The notes under the pieces were generated by a model, which saw nothing but the letters and a program-made list of their open reading frames with translations, did no database searches and was not told the DNA's origin. A DNA stretch of 13,520 nt from DATAQC01 sp046263055 (lineage in GTDB: Bacteria > Actinomycetota > Acidimicrobiia > Acidimicrobiales > AC-14): NCBI GenBank assembly GCA_046263055.1, contig JBHELO010000153.1, positions 1 to 13,520 of the forward strand, read 5' to 3'. Below, one piece after another: positions 5,777 to 12,613 of the stretch (position 1 is the stretch's first letter; every line of letters starts with the position of its first letter). Made by a program: the position numbers and the translations under genes.

Positions 5777-7555
5777 TCAGTCCACGAAGGCGCCGGCGTT
5801 GACCGGGGCCCGGGGGCGGGGGGCGGGTGGGGACGGGCAGTCGCGCACCACGTCGGCGTACAGGCGGACGCGCGCCGGGATGGCGAAGGGGGCTTCCAGG
5901 TTGGCCAGCAGGCACTCGCCGGGCATGAGGGTCTGGATCTCGGGGCCCAGGGCGCTGATGTCCTGCTTGGACGACCCCCGCAGGATGGTGCGGTCCTTCT
6001 CGTCGGCCAGGCCGAGGATGAAGAACGTGTTGAACTGGCTGAGCAGCTCGTCGTCGAGGAGCTTGGGCTGCTGGGTGACGGCGCACAGCCCGACCTTGAA
6101 CTTGCGGCCCTCGCGCGCCACCCGGGGGAAGACGTTGGACTCCCGGTCCTTGGAGCCGCCCAGGACCCGCTGGGCCTCCTCCAGCACGATGGCCACGACC
6201 GGCAGGCGGAGGTGGGCCTCGGGGTCGTCGAGGTAGGCCGACGACCACTCGTCGAGCACCCGGCGGGTGAGGAACGACGCCACCAGGACCTCCTCGGTGG
6301 AGCCCAGGCCGCTCACGTCCACCAGCACCACCTTGCCCTCCCGCAGGTCCCGCAGGACGGCCGCCCCCACCGACACGTGGGCGTCGGCCGCGATGCACGG
6401 CAGCTCCACGATCCGCCGGGCCCGCCGGTGCACGACCTGGAGGGTGTTGAGGGCCACCCGGCCGGTGAGCTCCACGTCGCGAAAGCCGGGCAGGTCGTCC
6501 ACCTGGGAGAAGTCGAGCAGCCAGGTCAGGCCGTCGGTGCCGTAGTGGCGCTCCAGTTCGAACAGGGCCTCCTCCTGGGGGCGGGTCCATTCGTAGGCGG
6601 TACGCAGGTCGTCCACGCTCAGCTCCGACAGGCCCACCCGCAGGCTGGAGGTGCCGGGTAGCGAGCGGGCCGCATAAGTGCGGAGGCGGTCGGGCGCCCA
6701 CGGGTGGCGGGCCAGCTCGGTGCGGTACTCGCCGTGGGGGTCCACCAGCAGCAGGCCGTAGCGGCCCTGGGCTCTCAACACGCCGGCGGCCACCACCTTC
6801 ATGAGGTTGGACTTGCCCATGCCGGTGGTGGCGAAGACGCCCACGTGGCTGGCCAGGGTGGCGCCGGGGATGCCGACCTCCACGTCCACCACCTCCTCGC
6901 CTGACCGCAGCAGCCCCACCGGGAGGTCACCCATGCGCGAGCGGAGGAAGGCGAAGTCGGCGGGCTCGGGGGCGACGACCCGGGAGAACTGAGCGGGGAG
7001 GCTCTTGGGCTTGCGGAACTCGGTGCCCGCCGGGGTCTCGGCCAGGTAGCCGAGGCACCGGCAGGTGGCCACCCGGTAGGTGCGCCGGCCCTGCTCGTAC
7101 AGGGTGTGGGCGCCCGTCTCGCCCCGCTCGTCGTCGGTGAGCAGCGTGCCCGCGACCCGCTCGGCCCATCCCGGCTCGCGGTGCTCGGTGCCGTAGGTGA
7201 CGTCCACCACCCGGAACACGTAGCGCCGGCCGTTGGCCTCGTCCACCGCCACCAACAGCTCGCCCAGGAACAGGTCCTCGTCGGGCCCGGCCCGGAAGGC
7301 CCCTTCGAGCACGTTCTTCCCGAACAGGCGACCCCTGCTGGGCGCCGCCCCGCGCACGCTCGCCCGGTGCTCGTCGGGTCGCTCGCTCACGCTCGCTCGG
7401 TGCTCGCCGGGTCGCTCGCTCACGCTCGCTCGGTGCTCGTCGGGTCGCTCGCTCACGCTCGCTCGGTGCTCGTCGGGTCGCTCGCTCACGCTCGCTCGGT
7501 GCTCGTCGGGTCGCTCGCTCACGCTCGCTCGGTGCTCGCCGGGTCGCTCGCTCAC
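5777..7555 (-). CDS. herA: HerA-family DNA translocase/helicase ATPase with N-terminal repeat
   Basis: HerA is an FtsK/VirB4-like hexameric ATPase that pumps DNA into the NurA nuclease. From GTG 7555 the protein has 592 residues. Residues 1-66 are a tandem VSERPDEHRAS-type repeat. An N-terminal beta-rich (HAS-barrel-like) region follows (about 75-160), then Walker A ATTGMGKS (242-249), LLLVDPHGEY, Walker B VVAIVLEEA (about 453-461), and a motif VTQQPKLLDDELLSQ typical of HerA. The start is chosen because the GTG overlaps the nurA stop as GTGA and a GGAG (7564-7561) sits 5 nt upstream. The other GTG codons in the repeat (7522, 7489, 7456, 7423, 7390, 7357) lack such a site but could serve as alternative starts; 7357 would give 526 residues without the repeat. 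It is followed 2 nt later by mre11. The HerA assignment is firm; the N-terminus is not. Confidence 0.92.
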   Translation of the reverse strand: MSERPGEHRASVSERPDEHRASVSERPDEHRASVSERPDEHRASVSERPGEHRASVSERPDEHRASVRGAAPSRGRLFGKNVLEGAFRAGPDEDLFLGELLVAVDEANGRRYVFRVVDVTYGTEHREPGWAERVAGTLLTDDERGETGAHTLYEQGRRTYRVATCRCLGYLAETPAGTEFRKPKSLPAQFSRVVAPEPADFAFLRSRMGDLPVGLLRSGEEVVDVEVGIPGATLASHVGVFATTGMGKSNLMKVVAAGVLRAQGRYGLLLVDPHGEYRTELARHPWAPDRLRTYAARSLPGTSSLRVGLSELSVDDLRTAYEWTRPQEEALFELERHYGTDGLTWLLDFSQVDDLPGFRDVELTGRVALNTLQVVHRRARRIVELPCIAADAHVSVGAAVLRDLREGKVVLVDVSGLGSTEEVLVASFLTRRVLDEWSSAYLDDPEAHLRLPVVAIVLEEAQRVLGGSKDRESNVFPRVAREGRKFKVGLCAVTQQPKLLDDELLSQFNTFFILGLADEKDRTILRGSSKQDISALGPEIQTLMPGECLLANLEAPFAIPARVRLYADVVRDCPSPPAPRPRAPVNAGAFVD

Positions 7556-7563
7556 GCTCGCTC
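7355..7563 (-). repeat. 33-bp tandem repeat (about 6.3 copies) over the nurA/herA junction
   Basis: The unit is 33 bp, exactly 11 codons, and encodes RASVSERP(D/G)EH in the herA frame. CAC on the plus strand (GTG on minus) recurs at strict 33-bp steps, with GTG codons at 7555, 7522, 7489, 7456, 7423, 7390 and 7357. Copies are nearly identical. The main variation is one base that gives Asp or Gly, in the order G, D, D, D, G, D along herA. The lowest-coordinate copy has one more mismatch. Each unit contains GAGCGAGC-GT-GAGCGAGC, so it copies the nurA TGA/herA GTG overlap. There are no spacers, so it is not a CRISPR array. Confidence 0.95.
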
Positions 7564-8538
7564 CATGAGGGCGTGGCGGTCGGCGAAGGCCCGGTCGCGA
7601 ACGTCGAGGGGGACGCCGGCGGCGTCGAAGCACTCGTCCACCTGCAACCACAGGTCGTGGCGGACCCACGGCGGGCAGGCCGCAAGGCGATCGGCGACGG
7701 TCAGCGGATAGGGATAGCCCGGGAAGGCGGCGTCGTCGCACAGGGCCGACAGCGAGGCCAGCACCGCCCCGGGATCGGCGGTGGCCGCCAGGTCCACCCG
7801 GAAGGCGAAGCGTGCGTCGGGGTCGAGACGGGCGGCCAGCACCTGGAGCCCGGGGCCGACGTCGGGCCGGGTGCGGGCCACCGGCGCCCACCACAGGGAC
7901 CGGGCCCCGAGCGTGGCCTCCCCCTCCGCCTCCAGCTGGCCGAGGAGCGGCGCCCCGCCCCGGGCCAGCGACGACCGCTTGGTGACGCCCGCGAGGGTGA
8001 CGCCCCGGTCGGCGGCCCGGGCCAGCAGCCCGGCCAGGAACGACGAGGGGATGCGCCAGTCGGGCTGGAGGTCACCGTCCACCAGGACGAGGGCGCCGGC
8101 GTCAGCCTGCTCCACCGAGGCGGCCACCGCCCGCCACTCCTCGCAGTCGCGCACCAGGTTGGCGTCCACGCTGGCGTCGGGGGCGAGGCCCATCCCGAGG
8201 GCCCGGCGGGTGGCGGCCGCCTCGCCACCGCCCAGGAGGGCGGCCCGCGGCTCCCCCTCCTCCTCCACCACGCAGGCCCCGTCCCGGAAGCGCACCCGAC
8301 CGGCCCGCACCACCAGCAACTGCAGGCAGCGGGCGTCGGCCACCAGAGCCTGCCCGCCGTCCACCGCCCACACGTCGGCCGGTGCCGCGGCCCGGGCCAG
8401 CGGCCGGAGCTGGACCTCGGCTTCGAACTCCAGGCCCACGCCGGTGGGGTCGGCCAAGGCGCCGCCCCCGCCCGTCAGCAGGGTGGCCAGCCGGCCGGCG
8501 GCGGCTTCGAGGGTAGGGGCGACCATGCCCTCCAGCAT
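7552..8538 (-). CDS. nurA: NurA-domain 5'-3' DNA nuclease
   Basis: NurA is a dimeric, Mn-dependent nuclease with an RNase H-like fold that works inside the HerA hexamer. The 328-residue protein has the expected landmarks: VWAVDGGQA with the first acidic residue (D60), VLVDGDLQ (D154 and D156), AGVTKRS (K187), the strand FRVDL (D249), and the C-terminal GYPYPLTVADRLA (274-286). In archaeal NurA a tyrosine and a following histidine here are part of the active site; this protein seems to have Asp at 283 where His would be expected. The start is uncertain: ATG 8538 is used, but ATG 8526, just after a GGAGG, is also possible and would remove four residues. The stop overlaps the herA GTG by 4 nt, inside the first copy of the 33-bp repeat. 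Fusion-like coupling to herA, with mre11 and rad50 following, strongly supports the identification. Confidence 0.9.
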   Translation of the reverse strand: MLEGMVAPTLEAAAGRLATLLTGGGGALADPTGVGLEFEAEVQLRPLARAAAPADVWAVDGGQALVADARCLQLLVVRAGRVRFRDGACVVEEEGEPRAALLGGGEAAATRRALGMGLAPDASVDANLVRDCEEWRAVAASVEQADAGALVLVDGDLQPDWRIPSSFLAGLLARAADRGVTLAGVTKRSSLARGGAPLLGQLEAEGEATLGARSLWWAPVARTRPDVGPGLQVLAARLDPDARFAFRVDLAATADPGAVLASLSALCDDAAFPGYPYPLTVADRLAACPPWVRHDLWLQVDECFDAAGVPLDVRDRAFADRHALMERA

Positions 8539-8550
8539 GGCGACCGGCTG

Positions 8551-8570
8551 TGACAGTTACAAGCCTGTCA
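8551..8570. promoter_or_regulatory. Inverted repeat TGACAG-N8-CTGTCA upstream of nurA
   Basis: Two perfect 6-bp arms (8551-8556 and 8565-8570) are separated by 8 bp of AT-richer sequence in an otherwise extremely GC-rich block. The site lies between the alpha/beta hydrolase and nurA, overlaps the hydrolase stop codon, and ends 12 bp before the nurA ATG. The form is that of a dimeric repressor operator. A short hairpin that attenuates transcription is the alternative. It is too weak to be a convincing terminator. Confidence 0.35.
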
Positions 8571-9599
8571 TTCCTTGGGCCGACGCCCCGGCCGCCCGGC
8601 CGGCCGGCTGGTGGCCCGCACCTCGTCGGGCGCCAGGGCCCGGCTGGTGGCGGGGCCACGCGCCGGAGCGCCAATCTGTTGGAGCACCAGGTCGATGGCC
8701 TCGTCGATGGCCCCCGCCCACTCCTCGGGCTTGACCATCCAGGCGTTGTGGGCCCCCTGCACCTCCAGCGCCTTGGCCCCGGGCACGGCGTCGGCCAGGG
8801 CCCGCTGCTTGTCGGCCCGGATCAGGTGGTCGTTGCAGGTCACCACGACCACCGTGGGCACCTCGAGGCCCCCGGCGAACGAGCGGGCGTCGAAGCGCGT
8901 CAGCTCCTTGGCCGAGGCGGCGATGTCCACCGGGTCGCCCCGGCGGGCCTCGGCCTTGAGCCAGCTCCGGTAGGGCTTCAGGTCGGGAGCCTCCTCGACG
9001 GCCTGGCGCAGGTAGCGGTCGGTGATGCCCTCGGGGGCGCCCAGGCGCATGACCCACTCCACGCCGCCCAGCACCGCCCACACCGCCCGCTCCCGCACCG
9101 ACGCCCGCCACTGGAGCGCCGTGGAGGCCAGCACCATCCCGGCCACCAGCTCCGGATGGCGATGGGCCAGCAGCAGCGACAGCGACCCCCCCATGGAGTA
9201 CCCGACGGTCACCACCGGGCCCAGCTCGAGCTCGCGGATGAGGCCGGCCACGTCCTCGACGGCGGCGTCGAGGGTGAAGGGCTCCGTGCTGCGCAGGCCC
9301 CGGCCGTGGCCCCGCAGGTCGGGGGCCACCATCCGCCCCCGGCGGGTGGCCACGTCGTAGACGCCCGAGAACCAGTTGAGATCGGCCGACAGGGTCCACC
9401 CGTGCAGCAGGAGGACGGTCGGGCCCTGGCTCGCCCCCGGCGCCTCCCGAACGAACATCTCGCCCCGCTCGGGCACGAACACCACGTTGCCGTCGGGCAG
9501 CGGCGGCGGGAGGGTGACCTCGTCGTCCCCGTCGGGGAGGGGGCGCAGGAAGTTCCTGCTGTGGCGGGCCCAGTCCGCCACGGTGGCCAGGGCACTCAC
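8568..9599 (-). CDS. Alpha/beta-hydrolase fold esterase/lipase-like protein
   Basis: This is a 343-residue soluble alpha/beta hydrolase. Visible elements are the oxyanion-hole motif LLLHGWT, the strand-helix APDLRGHGRG, the nucleophile elbow GYSMGG (catalytic Ser), a C-terminal acid in VTCNDHLI and the catalytic His in VQGAHNAWM. There is no signal peptide or membrane segment, so it is cytoplasmic. The substrate is unknown; esters, lactones or haloalkane-type compounds are all possible within the fold. The last 30 residues are a basic Arg/Pro-rich tail. GTG 9599 is the start: AAGGAG (9612-9607) lies 7 nt upstream, and the longer frame before it looks non-coding. The gene runs toward nurA with a gap of about 29 nt, so it may be the first gene of the resection operon. 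No functional link to DNA repair is evident from the sequence. Confidence 0.88.
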   Translation of the reverse strand: MSALATVADWARHSRNFLRPLPDGDDEVTLPPPLPDGNVVFVPERGEMFVREAPGASQGPTVLLLHGWTLSADLNWFSGVYDVATRRGRMVAPDLRGHGRGLRSTEPFTLDAAVEDVAGLIRELELGPVVTVGYSMGGSLSLLLAHRHPELVAGMVLASTALQWRASVRERAVWAVLGGVEWVMRLGAPEGITDRYLRQAVEEAPDLKPYRSWLKAEARRGDPVDIAASAKELTRFDARSFAGGLEVPTVVVVTCNDHLIRADKQRALADAVPGAKALEVQGAHNAWMVKPEEWAGAIDEAIDLVLQQIGAPARGPATSRALAPDEVRATSRPAGRPGRRPKE

Positions 9600-9890
9600 A
9601 CCTGGGCTCCTTCCCGCTCGGGCCGCTGGCCATTCCGGTCGGCGCCATGTCGTCAGCGGACCGCCACCCGGGGGCCGACTGGCGCGCGCCTCTCCTGCCC
9701 GAGGCCGCCGGCCGCCGGGGCGGGCTGGGATAGGGTGCCGGGAGCGGCCCGTACCTCGCCGAGTCGGTCGTGTTGCCGGGGCGGTCGTCCCTCCGACCAT
9801 CGGGCGATCGGCCGGCGGCAGGACCTTCGGAGCCGGGCCACGCCGGCGCCGGCTTTCGGTGCCCGGGCGTGGCGAGGTCGCCCCCAGCCC
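9600..9890. other. Divergent intergenic region between the hydrolase and MscS-type channel genes
   Basis: This 291-bp stretch should hold promoters in both directions. I see no convincing gene in it. For the plus strand, TAGGGT at 9731-9736 fits the loose actinobacterial -10 form TANNNT but has no -35 partner. A 5-bp hairpin GGTCG-N6-CGACC lies at 9783-9798. For the minus strand I found only the hydrolase ribosome-binding site (9612-9607). Confidence 0.5.
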
Positions 9891-10790
9891 ATGCCCCTAC
9901 CTCCCGCCCTCCTGGCCGTCACCTCCCTCAGCGACGTCAGCCGCTGGGCCCGCAGCAGCGGGCTGGAGATCATCCTCCTGGTGGTGGGGGCCAGCCTCCT
10001 GACCCGGTTCGCCGCCTGGTTGGGCCAGAGGGTGACCTCGCGCATCGACGCCCAGGCTGCGACGGGGGACGCCGTCGTGCGCTCCGAGGAGGCCAAGCAC
10101 CGCCACGCCGTCGTCCAAGTGATCACCTGGACGGCCCTGGTGCTCATCTACTCGGTCACCGGCGTCCTCGTGGTCCAGCGCCTGGGGGTGCCACTGACCA
10201 GCCTGGTGGCTCCCGCCACGGTGGCGGGGGTGGCCGTGGGCTTCGGCGCCCAACGGGTCGTCCAGGACCTGCTGGCCGGGTTCTTCATGATCGCCGAGCG
10301 CCAGTACGGCTTCGGCGACGTCATCCGCATCTCGGCGCTGGGTTCCACCACCGGCGTGGCGGGGACGGTGGAGGAGGTCACCCTGCGCGTCACGCGGCTG
10401 CGCACGCCCGACGGCGAGGTGGTCATCATCCCCAACGGCCAGATCCAGCAGGTGACCAACCTCTCCCGGGACTGGGCCCGCGCCGTGGTGGACGTGCCGG
10501 TGCCCAGCGCCGTCGACATCAGCCGGGTCACCGACATCCTTCGGGACGTGGGCGACGCCGCCTTCGCCGACGAGCGGTTGCGGCCCCTCATGCTCGATCG
10601 TCCGTCGGTGATGGGCGTCGAGAGCATCGAGGTGGACGAGTTCAAGGTGCAGGTGGTGGCGCGCACCCAGCCCGGGAAGCAGTTCGAGGTCGGGCGGCAG
10701 CTGCGCTCCCGCATCGCCCTGGCGTTCCGGGACGAGGGGATCGTCATCCCGACCGGCCTCGACGCGGCGGCCCCCACGGGATCCCAGTGA
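9891..10790 (+). CDS. MscS-family small-conductance mechanosensitive ion channel
   Basis: This 299-residue integral membrane protein should open under membrane tension to release solutes on osmotic downshock. It has a first membrane helix at about 24-45 (GLEIILLVVGASLLTRF), a second at about 64-90 (VVQVITWTALVLIYSVTGVLVV), and the characteristic pore helix PATVAGVAVGFGAQRVVQDLLAGFFMIAE beginning near 104, with the Gly/Ala packing pattern of MscS TM3. The cytoplasmic beta domain follows (GDVIRI, GVAGTVEEVTLRVTRLRTPDGEVVIIPNG, then QVTNLSRDW), with a mixed alpha/beta end. Length is close to E. coli MscS. ATG 9891 is the only sensible start, but the nearest Shine-Dalgarno-like GAGG is 13 nt away, so the start or initiation mode is unusual. 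The stop overlaps the next gene's ATG. Confidence 0.94.
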   Translation: MPLPPALLAVTSLSDVSRWARSSGLEIILLVVGASLLTRFAAWLGQRVTSRIDAQAATGDAVVRSEEAKHRHAVVQVITWTALVLIYSVTGVLVVQRLGVPLTSLVAPATVAGVAVGFGAQRVVQDLLAGFFMIAERQYGFGDVIRISALGSTTGVAGTVEEVTLRVTRLRTPDGEVVIIPNGQIQQVTNLSRDWARAVVDVPVPSAVDISRVTDILRDVGDAAFADERLRPLMLDRPSVMGVESIEVDEFKVQVVARTQPGKQFEVGRQLRSRIALAFRDEGIVIPTGLDAAAPTGSQ

Positions 10791-11131
10791 TGGTGTGGCG
10801 GGTCCGCCGGTCGACGCTCCTGCTGGCCGCCGTCTTTGTGGCCACCCTGGTCGTCTACTTCCTCGTCCGGCCGGCACCTCCCGCCGGCGGGCCGGCCACG
10901 GTGGTGGCCGTCGCCCCCACCACCGCGCCGCCCACCACCCGGGCTCGGCCCACGACCACGGCCCCGCTGCCGGTCATCCCCGCCTCCACCACGTCCACCA
11001 CCGCCCCGCCACCGTCGACGGCGCCGGTCCCGTCGTCCACCACGTCGTCCACCAGCACCACCACCACCACGACGCCGCCGGGACCGACGGTCACCACGAC
11101 CACCACCACGCCGGGATCCACGCCTCCCTGA
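10790..11131 (+). CDS. Small membrane-anchored Thr/Pro-rich protein
   Basis: The 113-residue product begins MVWRVRRS, followed by one membrane helix (TLLLAAVFVATLVVYFLV, about 9-26). The positive residues before the helix predict a cytoplasmic N-terminus and an outside C-terminus. The remaining 85 or so residues are almost only Thr, Pro, Ser, Ala and Val, including two runs of six threonines, so they should be an extended, disordered wall-spanning segment, possibly glycosylated. No family is recognised. The ATG shares one base with the MscS stop (TGATG), so it is translationally coupled to the channel and may act with it. The sequence is low complexity, so the threonine codon repeats could vary in length. 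That it is a real gene is supported by the signal-anchor and coupling, not by homology. Confidence 0.6.
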   Translation: MVWRVRRSTLLLAAVFVATLVVYFLVRPAPPAGGPATVVAVAPTTAPPTTRARPTTTAPLPVIPASTTSTTAPPPSTAPVPSSTTSSTSTTTTTTPPGPTVTTTTTTPGSTPP

Positions 11132-11196
11132 CCCGGCCCGACCCCACAGCCCACCGGCAGGCTGCCGCCGACGGGAGACGGGTGTACCGGGCGCCG

Positions 11197-11212
11197 GCCG
11201 CCCCGGGGCGGC
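11197..11212. terminator. GC-only palindrome between convergent genes, candidate bidirectional terminator
   Basis: The perfect 16-bp palindrome GCCGCCCCGGGGCGGC can form a 6-bp all-GC stem with a CCGG loop on either strand. It sits 65 bp after the stop of the Thr/Pro-rich gene and 8 bp after the stop of the acyltransferase. There is no U-tract on either side, so it would be a stem-only terminator of the sort proposed for high-GC actinobacteria. Confidence 0.35.
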
Positions 11213-11220
11213 GCCGGGCG

Positions 11221-12567
11221 TCAGGCGGCCATGCGGTCGGCGACGGCCAGGCGGCCGACCTCCTCCAGGTACAGGTCGGCGAACCGCTGGGCGGCGGCCG
11301 CCCCCACCGCCGGCCGCCGCCAGCGGAACGACAGGTCGAGCCGACCGCCCACGCCGGCGATGCCGAGGGACAGGGCACAGGGCAGGCGGCAGGGGGCCGA
11401 GAACCAAAGGCCGGTGGTCTCTCCCACCGTGGGGCCGAACCCGGGCGGCTCGCCGACGCGGCCCAGGTTGGACAGCATGGCGGTGTCCACCAGCCGGTTG
11501 CCGGTCAGCCACAGCAACGGCGACAGCAACTGCTTGGCCCACAGCGGGAGGCGGCGGGTCCGCCCCAGCACCTCCACCAGGGCTGCGCCCGTACCCCAGC
11601 GCTTCATGGTGGTGGTCTGGCCGGCCACCGCCTCGAGCGCCGCCTGGGTGCTGTGGCGGTCCTCGGCGTCGGTGGCCACCCGGGCCATGAGCACGAAGTT
11701 GGTGACCACCTCGTTGCGCCACTCCCTGGGCCGCAGGTTCACGGGCATGAGCACGCCGACCCGCCCGGTGGCGGCCCCGTGCTCCCGGTTCCACCGGTCC
11801 ACGGCCAGGTGAAGGGCGGCCATCAGGGCGTCGTTGACGGTCCCCGGGCGGTGGTGGTCGGTGAGGCGGCGGGTGGTGTCGGCGTTCAGCGTCCGGTGCA
11901 CCAGCCGGTAGCCGGGTTCGTCGGACCCGCCGTCGGGGGCCAGGCGCGCCGGGGCCCGCACCTCGTCGGCCACCTTGTCGGCCAGGGCCCAAAGGCGCTC
12001 GAACCAGGCCCGGGCGCTCCCGGCGGCCAGGTGGCGCTCCACGTCGCGGGCGTCGGCCAGGGACAGGTCGGGCAGGGGGTCGTCACGCCCCTCGTAGATG
12101 CGTCCCACCGACTGGAGCAGGCGCACGCACCCGAACCCGTCGAAGGCGGCGTGGTTGGCGTTGAGCAGGACCCGGTCGCCCCCGGTGCCACGGGCCACCC
12201 GGAGCCGGAACGGCGGTGACTCGGCCAGGGGCACGCTCAGGCTGACCAGGCGGTCACGAGCCTCGGCCAGCGCCGCCTCCCCCGGGCAGTCCACCACCGA
12301 CACCGGGTCGAGGTCGGCCACCGGCGTCAGCTCCCAGGTGTAGGTGCGGTCGGTGCGCCGGGCCGGGAGGCACCGGGCCCGGGTCATCGGGTGGCGGGCC
12401 AGGGCCTGGCCCAGGGCCCACCGCAGCCGGGCGGGGTCGATGCGCCCGGCCACCGCCACCTCCACCTCCACGCTCCAGGGCTCCGACGGGGTGTCCAGGT
12501 GGTGGATGGCCTCGTCCATGACGGTGAAGGGGACGGTGTCGGTGTGGCCGCCGGCGGGGAACGTCAT
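11221..12567 (-). CDS. Condensation / wax-ester-synthase-like acyltransferase
   Basis: This 448-residue protein belongs to the chloramphenicol-acetyltransferase-like fold shared by condensation domains, PapA and wax ester synthase/DGAT enzymes. The opening FTVMDEAIHHLDTP resembles the start of wax ester synthases. The active-site motif is NHAAFDG (138-144), with the catalytic His139 and structural Asp143; the usual first His of HHxxxDG is Asn here. Later landmarks are GVLMPVNLRP, NEVVTNFVLM and MLSNLGRVG, matching the second-half strands of the fold. It would transfer an acyl group from a CoA or carrier to an alcohol or amine; the acceptor cannot be read from sequence. There is no membrane helix of note. 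ATG 12567 has a GGAAGG (12581-12576) 8 nt upstream. It lies 46 bp after the NuoF-like gene in the same direction, probably in one operon. Confidence 0.82.
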   Translation of the reverse strand: MTFPAGGHTDTVPFTVMDEAIHHLDTPSEPWSVEVEVAVAGRIDPARLRWALGQALARHPMTRARCLPARRTDRTYTWELTPVADLDPVSVVDCPGEAALAEARDRLVSLSVPLAESPPFRLRVARGTGGDRVLLNANHAAFDGFGCVRLLQSVGRIYEGRDDPLPDLSLADARDVERHLAAGSARAWFERLWALADKVADEVRAPARLAPDGGSDEPGYRLVHRTLNADTTRRLTDHHRPGTVNDALMAALHLAVDRWNREHGAATGRVGVLMPVNLRPREWRNEVVTNFVLMARVATDAEDRHSTQAALEAVAGQTTTMKRWGTGAALVEVLGRTRRLPLWAKQLLSPLLWLTGNRLVDTAMLSNLGRVGEPPGFGPTVGETTGLWFSAPCRLPCALSLGIAGVGGRLDLSFRWRRPAVGAAAAQRFADLYLEEVGRLAVADRMAA

Positions 12568-12613
12568 GGGCGCACCCTTCCCCGCCGGCCGCCGCCGAAC
12601 CCTCGCCGGGCCG

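Noticed and set aside
5775..6701. Upstream extension of the mre11 frame across herA
   Set aside because: The extra sequence is Gly/Pro/Arg-rich shadow of herA; the Mre11 family start MKVAALGDAH begins at 5774.
7355..7563. Regular 33-bp periodicity that might be a CRISPR array
   Set aside because: Units are directly adjacent with no unique spacers, the period is a multiple of three and the tract lies in the herA reading frame.
2292..8538. Interpretation as a HerA-nuclease phage-defence island
   Set aside because: The nuclease is NurA with Mre11 and Rad50 alongside, the repair arrangement; no SIR2, DUF4297, toxin, integrase or other defence genes are nearby.
8550..9890. Long plus-strand frame running into the MscS gene
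   Set aside because: It is antisense to the hydrolase and has Gly/Pro/His-rich shadow composition; MscS homology begins only after ATG 9891.
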